Shown: positions 32,268 to 43,419, counted from the first letter of the stretch. The stretch is DNA of 64,000 nt from Melanopsichium pennsylvanicum (GCA_900208305.1 OAPG01000017.1:62001-126000), one strand, 5' to 3'. Numbers and translations are program-made. Notes: a model not told the origin generated them from the sequence alone.

Positions 32268-33831
32268 GAATATGTGTTACAGTCGTACTCGTCAGGTAGT
32301 TTGGAGGACGAATAAGCTGATCTTTCGTATCACGATCCTTGGCAAGGCCACGCGAGTCATGGTTTGAAGCTGTGATTGACAATCTACCCGGAATATGACA
32401 TTTGCATGTCGTTCAACCGACGCTCTTCTCTTGACTTTATTATTGATACTTGACGTGAGTGAAATGTTCTGTAACTGCGATAACGTTTCTTGTCAAAGTG
32501 TGCAAGATGCCAAACGCTCGCCAGCTGCGATTTTAAGGAAACCTGCCTGCCCGATGGATCGGGCTGAACCTCATTTCAGCGAAACCTTTCCCAGTCTTGG
32601 ACTCGGCTGAGAAGACCATGCATTTTCTCATCTTTCAAGATCACAAAGCGGATTAACATCATACACAAACGCAGGCCACTAAGGGTTGTCAAAAAAACAT
32701 TAACAATTATCACTCTCATAAAGCCAGCCGCTGTGCAGCGCCGCCTGACGAAAAGGTATAATGCAAAGTAGGTGGAAATGTTGCGATCCAATCAAGACCC
32801 GAAAAACAAGGAAAAGGCAAGCTCTCATCAAAATGCTAGCACCTGTTACAGTAACCAGCCAAGAGTTGGCCCCAAATATCCTGCCTCAACGAGGTACTAA
32901 GTGAAAGATTGGGTAGGCTGACACACCTGACGGCTTAGCGAATGTGTAGAACGCCTCACCACCAAATGTGCCCTGCTCACTGTTTTGACACAACAAGCAG
33001 ATTAATGTTGGACCCTCACCAGGAACCGCTACGACTTAGAAGAGTGCAGAGCGGGCAGAATTAGGTCCAGTTTGTTTAAAAGAGCTTAAGGGGAGAAGGG
33101 GAGAGGGGAGAGGAGGTTGAAAAACGGACAGATGTACGAGGCTCAGAAGCGGATAATTGCCCCGCAATGATGAGAAAAACGAGTCGGGACTGGAGGCTAC
33201 TCAGAGAAGCACGGCAAGGAGAGAAATTTGGCGAGAGTGAGGAAGGTGAAGAAGACGAAAGATGACGGAGAACACGATGCAAGCGCAATCGAAGGTGAGA
33301 AATCAGAAATATGTGTCGAAGGAGACGATGATGGTGGAAATGCAAAGGTGGGCGGGATCGAAAGGACGCTTCTTATGGCCGTCTCGTAAAAATCTTGCGG
33401 GCTGCTCGTCCAAAAGCCCATGTTTCCTTGCAATTCTTTTTTTCTTGCTTTTCTGAGCCTGCGACTGCGGCTCACGTGACACTCGCATTAGGAGTCGGAG
33501 AGCTTCGCTTCTCCACTTTCAAACAGATCATTATCTTCTTCATCATCACGTGTGTAGCATCACCTTCACGAGCATTGACACCGTCATCGACATCTTATCG
33601 GACTCATCAGTGGGAGCGTGCTCCCACACTTGACATCACTAGACCTGCACAATCCGACTAATTGACTCCAACGACTCTCCAAAACGTATGAGTTTGTCTG
33701 CTCAGTGCGCAGCCCTTCTACATTCAACGTACCTCCATTCGCTCGACCCTCATACATCCCTTTCCGACATCGATCTATCCAGCAGGAGCACACTGTGTCC
33801 ATCTACTAGAACCAAGATATAGTCGGCAATC
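32268..33831. other. intergenic region between divergent genes
   Basis: 1.56 kb holding the promoters of the MFS gene and of LEA1. CACGTG occurs at about 33474 and 33547. No coding region, tRNA or long repeat seen. Confidence 0.45.
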
Positions 33832-34572
33832 ATGAAGCTGACACCGGAGCTTCTAGCTCGAGCGACCTCTTCAATAAACACGCTTAGCGATCGACACCTC
33901 GATCTACGTGGTCTCAAGATTCCTTCGATAGAGAACCTCGGTGTCACACGCGATCAGAATGATAGCATCGATTTCACCGACAACGACATTCGATATCTTG
34001 GAAACTTTCCTTTATTATCCCAACTCAAGCATTTGCAGCTCTCAAACAATCTCGTTGCGCGAATTGATCCTCGCATTGGGTTCTCTTTACCAGGTTTGCA
34101 TTCTTTGACGTTGACCAACAACTCGATAAGTGACGCTGCAGAGTTATCACATCTGACGAAATGCAAGAGATTGGAATTCTTGTGTTTGATGGGAAACCCG
34201 GTGAGTAGGGAGAAGCACTATCGCGAGTTTGTCATTTGGAAATTGCCGCAGGTGAGGGTGCTCGATTTTCAGAGGATCAAGGATAAAGAGAGGGCACTAG
34301 CGAAGGAGTTGATGGAGGATGAGGAGGGCAGACCGTCAGCATTGGCAGTGAGTAGGTTGGGCAAGTCGAATGGGATGGATGCGGACATTATTGGGATATC
34401 AAAGGACAGGACGTTTGAGCCAGGGAGATTGAATGGCAGTCAGAGGAGATTGCTCACCGCAGAGGAGAAAAAGGCTATTGAAGATGCAATCGAAAAAAGC
34501 GAAAGCCTGGAGGAGATCAGGAGGTTGGAGGAGCAGCTCAAGATGGGCCATACCTTTGTTGGCTCTTTATAG
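33832..34572 (+). CDS. LEA1: U2 snRNP protein A' (Lea1/SNRPA1)
   Basis: A 246-residue intron-free frame. It begins MKLTPELLARATSSINTL and has 'RHLDLRGLKIPSIENLGVTRDQNDSIDFTDNDI', followed by about five leucine-rich repeats ('LKHLQLSNNLVARID', 'LHSLTLTNNSISDAAEL', 'LEFLCLMGNPVSREKHYREFVIWKLPQVRVLDFQRI') and the basic/acidic cap helix, exactly the U2A' order. U2A' pairs with U2B'' on stem-loop IV of U2 snRNA in the spliceosome. The C-terminal 80 residues end in a charged helix ('EEIRRLEEQLKMG') typical for fungi. Start context 'aatcATGaag'. Confidence 0.96.
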   Translation: MKLTPELLARATSSINTLSDRHLDLRGLKIPSIENLGVTRDQNDSIDFTDNDIRYLGNFPLLSQLKHLQLSNNLVARIDPRIGFSLPGLHSLTLTNNSISDAAELSHLTKCKRLEFLCLMGNPVSREKHYREFVIWKLPQVRVLDFQRIKDKERALAKELMEDEEGRPSALAVSRLGKSNGMDADIIGISKDRTFEPGRLNGSQRRLLTAEEKKAIEDAIEKSESLEEIRRLEEQLKMGHTFVGSL

Positions 34573-35295
34573 GAGGTCCATCTTGATTGCGACGTTGTTT
34601 CTGCCGTCAAAGATCGTGCTCGCTCGAATGGCCTTGTCGGGCAGCACGTCATTGCAATGCACAGGATGCCGAAGATGCCTTTTCATGCGATGACGCCCTT
34701 AATGGCCATCATACCCAGTCAACGCAATGCTCAAGTGTACCATTCGTCCGTTGCGCCGCAATCTCTCGTAGTCATCGCCATTTTTCTGTTTTCGTGGCCC
34801 AACCCTCCTGCCACTTGTATTACTACTCTATCTTTGCGATTGAATGGCGCTCGACAGACCTATACTGTTGCGTCTCCACAAGTCACATTGATAATGATGA
34901 AAGACTATGTAAACAGGTGATGATGAGGGATGCGATGGGTGCTAATGCTTGTAGATGCGGAAAGAGCCGAAACTTGGTGGGCCACTGCGAAATATAATTT
35001 TGATAGAGTTTGGGCGTGCGGAGAGTGTGTGATTGACTCAATTGGTCATCAACTGCCGGCTTTTTGGCCGTAAGTTGTTCAGGATTCGTGATTGCCACAT
35101 TTTTTGAGGTCGAGAAATTTGGGGGAATTCAACGCAGAAAGAACAACGAAATTTCGGATTTGGTTGGATTGACCCACTCTGCCTCGATTCTGAGCTCACA
35201 GAAAGGTCTTTGTCTTCGCACCGGCTCCCCTTCATCGTCCTTTAACCACCACTGTCTATCTCGCAGCCTCACCTTTGCACTACCAAGTACCAAAG
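34573..35295. other. intergenic region
   Basis: 3' flank of LEA1 and promoter/leader of the fused LIP5 gene. Nothing else recognised. Confidence 0.45.
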
Positions 35296-37644
35296 ATGAG
35301 TTCAACGCTCCCTTCCAAGCTAGTGCGTACCGCTGCACCGCGTGTACTTCGCACTCGATCTACATTTCTTGCCATTGCTCGACCTACCCTTGTGGCAAGA
35401 TCTTTGTTCACTTCGACCACACGCCACAACAGCACCACTACCACAAGCTCGGTCAAATCCGACCTCTCGATCACTGGTCAGGACCTCTCCATAGCCCTGG
35501 ATGAGCATGGACAGATTCCCGCAACACCCTATTCTCCACTCCCACTCGCCGGCACCTCGCCATCCTATAAAGTGCACCTCATCATACATCCTTATGATAC
35601 CGCTCGACCAGTCGACACTTGGCCTTCCCACATTCAGAGCGTATCTCCCTTTCTCTCAGAGCTCGAGTCTCGCGCCAAGAAGGGCGGTAGTTTGGAAGGA
35701 TATGGCATCAGTTTCTCTGCCGGTGACACACGCGTTGCTCCCAAAGAGGGCCTCAAGCAGTGGGATTCCAGCACATCACGCATGATTAGAAGCGTTCCTA
35801 ATTCTGCTGCTGAAGAAGAAGAGTTCATCGTGTACGCATACACAACGAACGGCACATTTGCAAAGATCGGCCCCGTATCTCTCTCCACAATCGACATAGA
35901 CGCTTCCTTTCGAGAGCAAATCGACAAGGCTTTCGCATCTGCCACCCCGCAGACCGGTGCCGCAAAGGTATCAGACGAGACTCACATCTACGTCTGCACT
36001 CACGGCGCCCGAGATTGTCGCTGTGGCATTGCCGGAACCTCAGTTCTGCAATCTCTTCAGTCCGAAATTCGTTCCCACCAGGCCACATTGATCAAAGACG
36101 GCAAAGATTCGCCAAAGAAGGTCAAGGTATACCCCATCTCCCATGTTGGCGGTCATGCTTGGGCGGCAAACGCGTTAGTCTACCCACACGGCGACTGGTA
36201 CGGCAACCTCAGAACGACAGATTCCAAGCTCATCTTGCGCGCCGCATTGGCTCCAGCCAGTAGTGTTCACGACCTCGAGGATTTGCGTGAGAGGCTGGTG
36301 CATTGGCCCAGATGGAGGGGAAGGCTGGGTTTGAGTAAGGCAGCCCAAAGAGATCACTATGCCGAGTGGGGGCCACCCACCATCAATCCTGCTCATATCA
36401 CGCCCAGGAGTAGAGGTATCGCTACCAGTGCCGGTGGCAGGCCACTCGTAGCCACCCTTGGTTCTTCCACCTCGGCATTTCGTTCTGCTGCTAGCAGCGC
36501 AAGAACCTACGCCACGGACGCAAAGGACACAACCTTACCTAAAAAGACTGAATCAGCTCGGATGGCTGCATTCAGAGAGAAACTCGCCGCCGATCTCTCG
36601 ATCGACGATTTCGCCGCAGGCGATCCCATCGTCTCGCCTTCGTCCTCCGCTAAGCGCGTCCAGATGGGTCGCGTCGGTTCAGCCCGCTTACCTTCCCACT
36701 TGAAGACCAAGATCCCCACAGGTGCGGATTACACTCGCATCAAGTCGGATCTGCGAGGTCTGGGTCTCTCCACAGTTTGCGAGGAAGCGCGATGTCCCAA
36801 CATTGGCGAGTGCTGGGGAGGCAGTGGAGGAAAGGACACTGCGACTGCCACCATCATGATCATGGGAGACACGTGTACACGAGGTTGTCGCTTCTGTGCC
36901 GTAAAGACATCTCGGGCACCCGCACCATTGGATCCGCACGAACCGGAGAATACCGCAGAAGCCATTTCGAGGTGGGGACTGGGTTACATTGTGCTCACCT
37001 CTGTGGACCGTGATGATCTTGCGGATGGAGGATCCAAGCACATTGGCGAGACGATTCGAAGGATCAAGACCAAGAATCAAAAGATCCTTGTCGAGGCGTT
37101 AGTACCGGATTTCTCGGGCGACAAGGAATGTGTTGGCACCATTGTGGATTCTGGATTGGATGTGTTTGCGCATAATGTGGAAACGGTGGAACGTACGACA
37201 CCATTTGTGCGCGATCGAAGGGCAAAGTATAGGCAATCTCTGCAAGTGCTTTCACATGCCAAAGCTCTCAAACCTAGTTTGATCACAAAGACTTCGATCA
37301 TGCTGGGTTGTGGAGAACAGGATAGCGAAGTGGATCAGACACTGAAGGATTTAAGGCAAGCTAATGTTGATGTGGTTACGTTTGGTCAGTACATGAGACC
37401 AACAAAGAGACATATGAAGGTCGAGGAGTATGTGAAGCCGGAAAAGTTTGAGCATTGGCAAAAAAGGGCACAGGAATTGGGATTCTTGTACGTCGCTTCG
37501 GGTCCTTTGGTAAGGTCCAGTTACAAGGCTGGTGAATTCTTTATCAAGAACGTATTAGAGCAAAGGAGGAAGAAACAACAGGCAGGCATTATGGTTGAGC
37601 ATCAGCAGGCGGACAAGGAAGTAGAGGTCAAATCCAATCTGTAA
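35296..37644 (+). CDS. LIP5: fusion of Aim32/Apd1-like thioredoxin-type ferredoxin and mitochondrial lipoyl synthase
   Basis: One uninterrupted 782-codon frame from the ATG at 35296. Residues 1-50 are a typical mitochondrial presequence. Residues of about 85-370 are a sucrase/ferredoxin-like domain with the Apd1/Aim32 ligand pattern: Cys234-X8-Cys243 ('[12 protein letters not shown]') and His283-X3-His287 ('HVGGH'), then 'YPHGDWYG'. Residues of about 370-425 look like a second presequence ('[15 protein letters not shown]'). Residues 450-782 are lipoyl synthase: auxiliary-cluster Cys495/500/506 (CX4CX5C), radical SAM Cys527/531/534 (CX3CX2C) and the C-terminal 'RSSY' serine motif. Lipoyl synthase inserts two sulfurs into octanoyl groups on E2 and H proteins; the Apd1/Aim32 family binds a [2Fe-2S] cluster with two Cys and two His. 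No stop, frameshift or splice pair separates the parts. Possible internal cleavage is inference. Confidence 0.93.
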   Translation: MSSTLPSKLVRTAAPRVLRTRSTFLAIARPTLVARSLFTSTTRHNSTTTTSSVKSDLSITGQDLSIALDEHGQIPATPYSPLPLAGTSPSYKVHLIIHPYDTARPVDTWPSHIQSVSPFLSELESRAKKGGSLEGYGISFSAGDTRVAPKEGLKQWDSSTSRMIRSVPNSAAEEEEFIVYAYTTNGTFAKIGPVSLSTIDIDASFREQIDKAFASATPQTGAAKVSDETHIYVCTHGARDCRCGIAGTSVLQSLQSEIRSHQATLIKDGKDSPKKVKVYPISHVGGHAWAANALVYPHGDWYGNLRTTDSKLILRAALAPASSVHDLEDLRERLVHWPRWRGRLGLSKAAQRDHYAEWGPPTINPAHITPRSRGIATSAGGRPLVATLGSSTSAFRSAASSARTYATDAKDTTLPKKTESARMAAFREKLAADLSIDDFAAGDPIVSPSSSAKRVQMGRVGSARLPSHLKTKIPTGADYTRIKSDLRGLGLSTVCEEARCPNIGECWGGSGGKDTATATIMIMGDTCTRGCRFCAVKTSRAPAPLDPHEPENTAEAISRWGLGYIVLTSVDRDDLADGGSKHIGETIRRIKTKNQKILVEALVPDFSGDKECVGTIVDSGLDVFAHNVETVERTTPFVRDRRAKYRQSLQVLSHAKALKPSLITKTSIMLGCGEQDSEVDQTLKDLRQANVDVVTFGQYMRPTKRHMKVEEYVKPEKFEHWQKRAQELGFLYVASGPLVRSSYKAGEFFIKNVLEQRRKKQQAGIMVEHQQADKEVEVKSNL

Positions 37645-38017
37645 TAGAGGATTGAATTATCATTACGTTGAATAGAGCCCTTTTGGCGACAGAAGTAATT
37701 GTGTTGTTTTCAGATTCAAAGCAACAGTGTACTATCAAGTCAATTCAGTTTCGCATTCTGAAACCACAAGATCGAAAGGAAGGAACAATTAGCATTAAGA
37801 TCGTGATGAGAAGCAACAATCGGGAAAAGTGGTTTCGATTCCGAAGACCATCCTAAACAAGCGCAATTAGGACGGTAGCTACATGCAGTGATTGTGAGTG
37901 GTGGTGTGATGTTCAGGTAGAATCGGCAGATGTCCGGCATTTATTTTTTACATAGCAACGAACTCGCAAACCCTTTTTTTTATTTTATTTTTAAAAAAAA
38001 ATAATTATCAATCAAAT
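37645..38017. other. intergenic region between convergent genes
   Basis: A/T-rich 3' flanks with T and A runs at 37973-38001. No gene seen. Confidence 0.5.
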
Positions 38018-39679
38018 TTAGGACCATTCTCTGGAATCATATAAAGAACTGGCTAGATCACCATCGGAACTCAACCCGTCGTCCGGCAGCGAAATCAGAT
38101 CTTCGGACTCGACGCTGCTCATCCCTGCACACTCTCCTGACATTGCAGATAACGAAGGGTTCAGGTATTCAAACCCATCTTCCTCGCCTGTGCGCATGCT
38201 CGCGCTGGCACCTGCGTTTCTGCTGTCACGTATAAGCGAAGGAGGTTGGGCAACCGATAAATCCAATCCGCCACCACCACTTTCACTAGAGCTATCCTCA
38301 GTTTCACTACTCAAACATTCCACATTACACCAACTTCTCCATTCAAACCCAACCTCGCTATCCAGCAACGTCTTGACCTCGACCTCACCCCTACCCTTGA
38401 CCAGCACAGTCCAAACGGCTGGATCGGAAGAGAGATCCATATCGTGCAACAAGTTTGCATCCCTCAACACGCGCAAGATTGCTTTCGCCCGGAGATACCT
38501 CCGATGCTCATACTCTAGAACAGTGTTGGCATCGTGCAGAAACGCCTCGTCGAACAATCGCGGTCCCACCGCGACCTGTGTCGGTGGAGTAGGTTCACGA
38601 CTTCCTAGAGCAACGTGAAGCGGATCGATGAGACGGATGGTCACGAGTGTCTCGCAAGATGCAGTACTCGAGCCGAAGATGGGAAGGGAGATTTGAGGAA
38701 ACTGGAAATAGGTGAGATGCTCTTCTTCCTCCACCACTAAGCTCTCCTTGGTCACAACCGACGATGGTGAAAGGGAGATTGATGGGGTAGGTTGAAAATG
38801 GTGCTTAGTAGCGGTGGTGGCAAATACAAAAGCTTTCTTGGCGAGATTCTTACCAGCGAAAGAAGCGCCCGTTCTCCTAGCAGAAATCTGTCGACTCGTG
38901 GTGATGGACTTGCGACGGGCGAGCTTGGCCTTGTCATCCAGCTCGTCTGAAGCCAACCTCAAAGCCAGAGGAGCGTTGACGATCAGGTTATCGAAAACCC
39001 TCGCTCCACCACTCGAGAATTTCCTTGCACTCTGTAAGCCCATGCCTCCCTTCAAAGGCGAGAGTGTAAGCTGTCCAGCTGATGGTCTGGAACCATAGCC
39101 ACTGAGGGTGCCTCGAGCAAAAGCAATGGATGGTTTGTTGAGCTGCAAGTACGCATTGCGGGTATTGACGGGGGTTGCGCGAGTTGCCGTGCTTCGGAAG
39201 GTCGAAATGACGCCTTTCAGCAGCGAAGATCGTACCTGGTAGGGCCCAAGTTGAAGCGTACGAAGGGTGGTGAAAATTTGACGGGCTGAGAGTTGGAGGA
39301 ACTGGCGGGTGAGACGCGCGCCACGCACAGCTTTGGTAGCTCGAAGGAACAAGCGTTGAAGGGTAGCGGCCAGGATGCCGGTCCTGCGAACGATGGGACG
39401 AGAAGCGGAGGTGAAAGCGCGTCTGGAGACGGTACGCATGTAAGCTCCATTGCTGATGTGAGAGATGATTGGTGATGAATGAAGGCGGGGATGAATGGGC
39501 GAAACGATGGTGTTAGGGCGTAGGAATGGGGTGATAGTACTGATGGTGCGAGGACGGTTGCGTAATTTTCCAGCTTGCCGGAACAAGGCTCGCAGTCGGC
39601 CTGGTTGTGGCCTGAGTAGCATGATTGCTACTGGAGAAGCGTCGAATAGAGACGATGCGTGATGGTGGTGTGAGAGCAA
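38018..39679 (-). CDS. uncharacterised basic protein with probable mitochondrial presequence
   Basis: A 553-residue intron-free frame from the ATG at 39679. A second Met 20 residues in ('MLLRPQPGRLRALFRQAGKL') starts a better presequence. Residues 20-200 are very rich in Arg, Ser, Thr and Leu with almost no acidic residues, unlike most soluble proteins. A short block 'KFSSGGARVFDNLIVNAPLALRLASDELDD' (around 220-250) resembles a conserved segment I associate with a fungal family of unknown function. A hydrophilic domain follows with 'SLPIFG', 'TLVTIRLIDPLHVAL', 'VLEYEHRRYLRAKAILRVLRDANLL' and 'DPAVWTVLVKGRGEVEVKTLL' (about 330-460), then an acidic Ser-rich tail. No membrane segments. Function unknown; mitochondrial location is inferred. 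Confidence 0.72.
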   Translation of the reverse strand: MLSHHHHASSLFDASPVAIMLLRPQPGRLRALFRQAGKLRNRPRTISTITPFLRPNTIVSPIHPRLHSSPIISHISNGAYMRTVSRRAFTSASRPIVRRTGILAATLQRLFLRATKAVRGARLTRQFLQLSARQIFTTLRTLQLGPYQVRSSLLKGVISTFRSTATRATPVNTRNAYLQLNKPSIAFARGTLSGYGSRPSAGQLTLSPLKGGMGLQSARKFSSGGARVFDNLIVNAPLALRLASDELDDKAKLARRKSITTSRQISARRTGASFAGKNLAKKAFVFATTATKHHFQPTPSISLSPSSVVTKESLVVEEEEHLTYFQFPQISLPIFGSSTASCETLVTIRLIDPLHVALGSREPTPPTQVAVGPRLFDEAFLHDANTVLEYEHRRYLRAKAILRVLRDANLLHDMDLSSDPAVWTVLVKGRGEVEVKTLLDSEVGFEWRSWCNVECLSSETEDSSSESGGGGLDLSVAQPPSLIRDSRNAGASASMRTGEEDGFEYLNPSLSAMSGECAGMSSVESEDLISLPDDGLSSDGDLASSLYDSREWS

Positions 39680-40039
39680 GAGACGGAGAATATTATGGGT
39701 AGCAATGAGGCTTGTAAGTGGGGTGGCGAATCTTGATCCGTGTCAGGGTCCTACAAAGAATTTACTGTACAGTGCTGCACCCTCATGCATGTCACAGTGC
39801 ACAGCTCCACAGGGCGGACTTTTTGGGCTTTTGAATATCGTACGAGAAACGCGTCTTGGTAGTGAACGGGCGGCTCAGCCGAAGCTTTGGACCCAGAAAA
39901 GTGTTGTTCTCGAAGCTCGCCGGCTTAACTTTATCATCCTCAAGACATACCATTACCCGCCTTTCACCTCGACCTCAACAAAAACATCATCGTCCCTGCC
40001 TCTTGTATCTTCTAAGTTCAACAGCACAAACAAGCCACA
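39680..40039. other. divergent promoter region (360 bp)
   Basis: Lies between the basic protein gene (minus) and the LC8 gene (plus). No other gene seen. Confidence 0.5.
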
Positions 40040-40740
40040 ATGTCTTCGGAAGCACTCACCAGCCCTCCAGCAGCGGGTCCCACTTCCCACAACCAGGCTA
40101 CCTCCTCTTCCAATGTTCGCGATCTCAAACCAGTCATCAAGAACGTAGACATGTCCGACGACATGCAAGCCGAGACCATTGAAATCGCCTACGATGCGCT
40201 TGAAAAGTTCTCGGTTGAGAAGGATATGGCCGGTCACGTCAAGAGAACTATGGACCAGAAGTTCGGGCCAACTTGGCATGCAGTGGTGGGCCAGAGGTAT
40301 GGAAGTTATGTTACCCACGAGACGAAGCATTTTATCTATTTCTGTGAGTAAACAAGCATCATTACAGAGACCACACTGAATTATTAGAGAGACTAGCACG
40401 GGAATGAGCAGGAATAGCAGCCTGGAAAGTTGCAAATACGAACAAGGTCATGTGAAACAGACAAGAACAAATCTAGGAAAAGTTTCCGTCCTTGAGATCA
40501 ACAACATGGATACAGTCGATCGGAAGGATAGGGATAAACTATAAAGAACTCGGTTTGACAATCTTGACGATGTCGGAGGGGCTATCAGAGATGCCAAAAA
40601 GGGAAGAGCGATAGAGCATCGCATGATGCAACGCACATAATTGCCAAACGAAATGAGGAGAGATACTTACTGATACCTCCTCTCACCCTTCCTACACAAC
40701 AGATCTCGGGCAAATGGCCTTCTTGCTCTGGCGAGCATGA
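40040..40740 (+). CDS. DYN2: dynein light chain LC8 (DYNLL), two exons
   Basis: Exons are 40040-40343 and 40703-40740 (113 residues). Exon 1 gives an Ala/Ser/Thr-rich N-terminal extension of about 24 residues, then the LC8 core: '[28 protein letters not shown]', '[42 protein letters not shown]'. Without splicing the frame would end two codons later. Exon 2 restores the conserved last strand '[12 protein letters not shown]' through GTGAGT...CACAACAG. LC8 is a homodimer that binds short linear motifs in the dynein intermediate chain and many other partners. The extension is unusual, since most LC8 proteins have 85-92 residues; the 359-bp intron is long. Confidence 0.96.
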
Positions 40741-41112
40741 AGCATGTACAGCGCCGAATTTGGTTCAAACACTGTCATTATTGTAGTTGTCGTGTCTTCT
40801 CAGTAATACCTACCGTTACTCTCCAGCGCACCTCGAGATTTCATTTCGGTGCGCCGAAGCCGGATTTGTAGTTCTGTCGATCTCATAATCATCTCAAATG
40901 CATCAACTGAAAGTGTGAGCCGCTCAAATTTGTATTTTGATTCGCGCGATGCTGATTGTCACATGAGATAAATGCCTGAGGCTCATGCAAAGAGGACGGT
41001 GGTCTCAAAGTAAAAGCAGGATTGCATGCGTTTACGAGCAAGTAACATTAATGTAATACTGTATAGTACACTTGAGCTACGTGACCACATAGTCTCCACT
41101 GGATAGCGGCGT
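40741..41112. other. intergenic region between convergent genes
   Basis: 3' flanks of the LC8 and DNAJC28-like genes. Nothing recognised. Confidence 0.5.
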
Positions 41113-43143
41113 CTATGTGCGAATCTGTTGCCTTGCCCAGCGTAGACTCTTCTGAATCGCCTCTATCAATCTCAGATTCATCACCTTATCCTCTCCTGCC
41201 TTTTCACCACCATTATCACCATGCCCACCGTGTATAGCCGCCTTGCCGTTACCGCTGGATCCAATCGCACTACCAAACCAGCCATCGAGCATTCCCTTTT
41301 CTGTTTCTCGTCCTTCTTCTTTGCTTGGCCTGATCTCACGTCCCCACATGTCGTACGTTACCAATCCGCCGTGGTTCTTCTCAAGGTTATCATCCCATCC
41401 ATCTTTCCTTGCTGCATTACCACCGTTCACTTTCGCATGCAACAGGCTGGAGATCTCGTACACTAGCTTGGGCAGCGCTCGAGTGTACATGTGCCCAAGT
41501 TCGACGTCGAGCACCATAAGTCCTTTACGTGCGGTGAAAGGAGCCAAATGATTATGTTTTCGGATCAAATCGTTGAGCCGTTTGAGTTCGTGTACATGAT
41601 ACGCTTTTTCCCTCTTTTCCCATCCAGCATCGCGATATTGTGTCGCAACCTCGACCAGCCTCTGCTCGCCCGGCGTCCTTGCCGCTGGAACCTCTAATAC
41701 CAGCTTTGCCTCAGCCCCAGTCTTGGTCGGATCAATCTTGGGATCCACCTCTTCCCTCTCTGCCCTTATTTGCACTCCTGCAACCGCGTTCGGTCCAACT
41801 TTGGCCGTCAATGGCAGCGGCTCCAATCCTTGGGCCAAAGTGGAACTTGTGGTGATCATGCGACTCGCCCTTCTGATCCACGACTCGGTAAACCTCGTTC
41901 GCCAATGAGACAGTTCCGATTCGAGCTCAATGTTGAGTTCAACCCAAGGTGGAGCTGCACCTTGCCGTTTGACGATTCGATTCATAAAGTACTCTTCCCT
42001 CGCCAAGAAAGGGTTCTTTTCTTCCATGTCTCTTTTGATCGGCTTGCCACGAAGTTTGTTCTCCTTGAACAGCCCAGAATCCAAGGCTGCTTTGATGCGT
42101 TTTTCAATGACCGAGTCCCATCCTTGCGCATGTCCCAGTTGGTACTGCAGATCTCTATTCGTGTCTGAGAGCTCATCCCCTCTCATGACATCGCTTTCTG
42201 TGTTGTCAGAAGTGGAAGAGAAATTTGGATTCAAGCGAGATATTTGGTAGTCAAGCACGTTATCCCTTGCAGGCAGAAGCTTTCCCCGACGTTCAGCGAC
42301 CTTGACACCTTGCCGCAGCTGACTCATCGCTTTCGGATCGTCAAGCGGCAGAGCTCCTACATTGACTCCGGCGGCTTTGAGCTTGGATCTCATCTCGGAG
42401 CTCCCTCCTTTGGTCAGACCGGAGGAGGATTTGAGAAATTGGCCATAATAGATGCTGGGTTGAAAATCCTCCCCAGCGCCAACGCCCAAACCTACCGGTC
42501 GCACATAAACCGCCCTCCAAGGCTTTTCATCTGGCGTCTTGGGCAATTTCCTTCCATCCTCGTGCTGACCATCTGTACCAGGTGGTACAAACAAGTTTGA
42601 TGGCCCATGGCCAGCTAGAGTTCCGGGAGCAGAAGGTTGTTGGATGCCAGAACGGATTTTTTCATCTGCGGGGTTCTTTGAGGCGTCACCGAGAGAAATG
42701 CGGAGCGGTTTGTATTTGTCCATGACCATTCGTAGCACGGTATCTTGTACGCGTTCTTCTCCGGTCCACACGGGATCATTTGGGTCCTGAGTGCGAGAGG
42801 CACGGGAAAGTGCGTTCTGCTCTTCTTTCTTTAGGTGTAGAGCATCTTGCAATAGTTTATCAGCACCGGTCGGTGCCCTGTCTCCCTTTTTACTTGAAAG
42901 AGCGGCTTGCTCTTCCTCTGCTTCCTCTCTCAGAGCGTCTTTAAACAGCCTTTCTGAGCCGGTGATGCCGATGCCCTGCGTATGCTCGGCAGACTCAGCA
43001 GAGCTGGAGGTCGGTTTATTTTGTCTTGTTGCTGTGCTCGAGATGTGTCGCGTGGAGGGCAGCCTGGAGGTGGTTGGTACGCAACGCGAACAAGTGGCGA
43101 AATTTGAGCAGCAGGTTATGATTCGAGGTTTGCGAGACGACAT
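41113..43143 (-). CDS. DNAJC28-like protein with DUF1992 domain, probably mitochondrial
   Basis: A 676-residue intron-free frame from the ATG at 43143. The first 45 residues are basic and Ser/Thr-rich like a presequence. The DUF1992 block is clear at about 342-415: 'WDSVIEKRIKAALDSGLFKENKLRGKP', then 'NPFLAREEYFMNRIVKRQGAAPPWVELNIELE'. A second conserved piece near 540-565, 'ELKRLNDLIRKHNHLAPFTARKGL', matches the C-terminal part of DNAJC28-type proteins. No J domain is visible, as in other fungal members. The function of the family is poorly known; a mitochondrial role is inferred. It is the last ordinary gene before the transposon island. Confidence 0.86.
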   Translation of the reverse strand: MSSRKPRIITCCSNFATCSRCVPTTSRLPSTRHISSTATRQNKPTSSSAESAEHTQGIGITGSERLFKDALREEAEEEQAALSSKKGDRAPTGADKLLQDALHLKKEEQNALSRASRTQDPNDPVWTGEERVQDTVLRMVMDKYKPLRISLGDASKNPADEKIRSGIQQPSAPGTLAGHGPSNLFVPPGTDGQHEDGRKLPKTPDEKPWRAVYVRPVGLGVGAGEDFQPSIYYGQFLKSSSGLTKGGSSEMRSKLKAAGVNVGALPLDDPKAMSQLRQGVKVAERRGKLLPARDNVLDYQISRLNPNFSSTSDNTESDVMRGDELSDTNRDLQYQLGHAQGWDSVIEKRIKAALDSGLFKENKLRGKPIKRDMEEKNPFLAREEYFMNRIVKRQGAAPPWVELNIELESELSHWRTRFTESWIRRASRMITTSSTLAQGLEPLPLTAKVGPNAVAGVQIRAEREEVDPKIDPTKTGAEAKLVLEVPAARTPGEQRLVEVATQYRDAGWEKREKAYHVHELKRLNDLIRKHNHLAPFTARKGLMVLDVELGHMYTRALPKLVYEISSLLHAKVNGGNAARKDGWDDNLEKNHGGLVTYDMWGREIRPSKEEGRETEKGMLDGWFGSAIGSSGNGKAAIHGGHGDNGGEKAGEDKVMNLRLIEAIQKSLRWARQQIRT

Positions 43144-43419
43144 CTTGAAAGATCGTTCTGCGGTTCAAAGTATCGAAATGGTGCAGGAGAAAAATAGTGG
43201 GGGAAGTGTAACACGCAAGCACGACTGTGTCAAGGTCAATCAAGTGGAGGACTGAGCATCAAGTAAATTTTTATAGTATGCCGGCGATCCTGCGGCTTTT
43301 GCCACCCTGACAACGCAATTCCCGCTCAGGGTCCACAACGTCGAGCAATAATATTTAAGAAAAATTCCCTTTTCTTTTTCGAATATGAGCTATCTTTTTC
43401 CAAAATATTATTCCTTCTT

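Noticed and set aside
34587..34997. A 136-codon gene between LEA1 and LIP5
   Set aside because: No motif, begins inside the LEA1 3' flank and has several overlapping alternatives.
35275..35295. Start of the LIP5 fusion seven codons earlier
   Set aside because: That start would be TTG; the first ATG (35296) opens a typical mitochondrial presequence.
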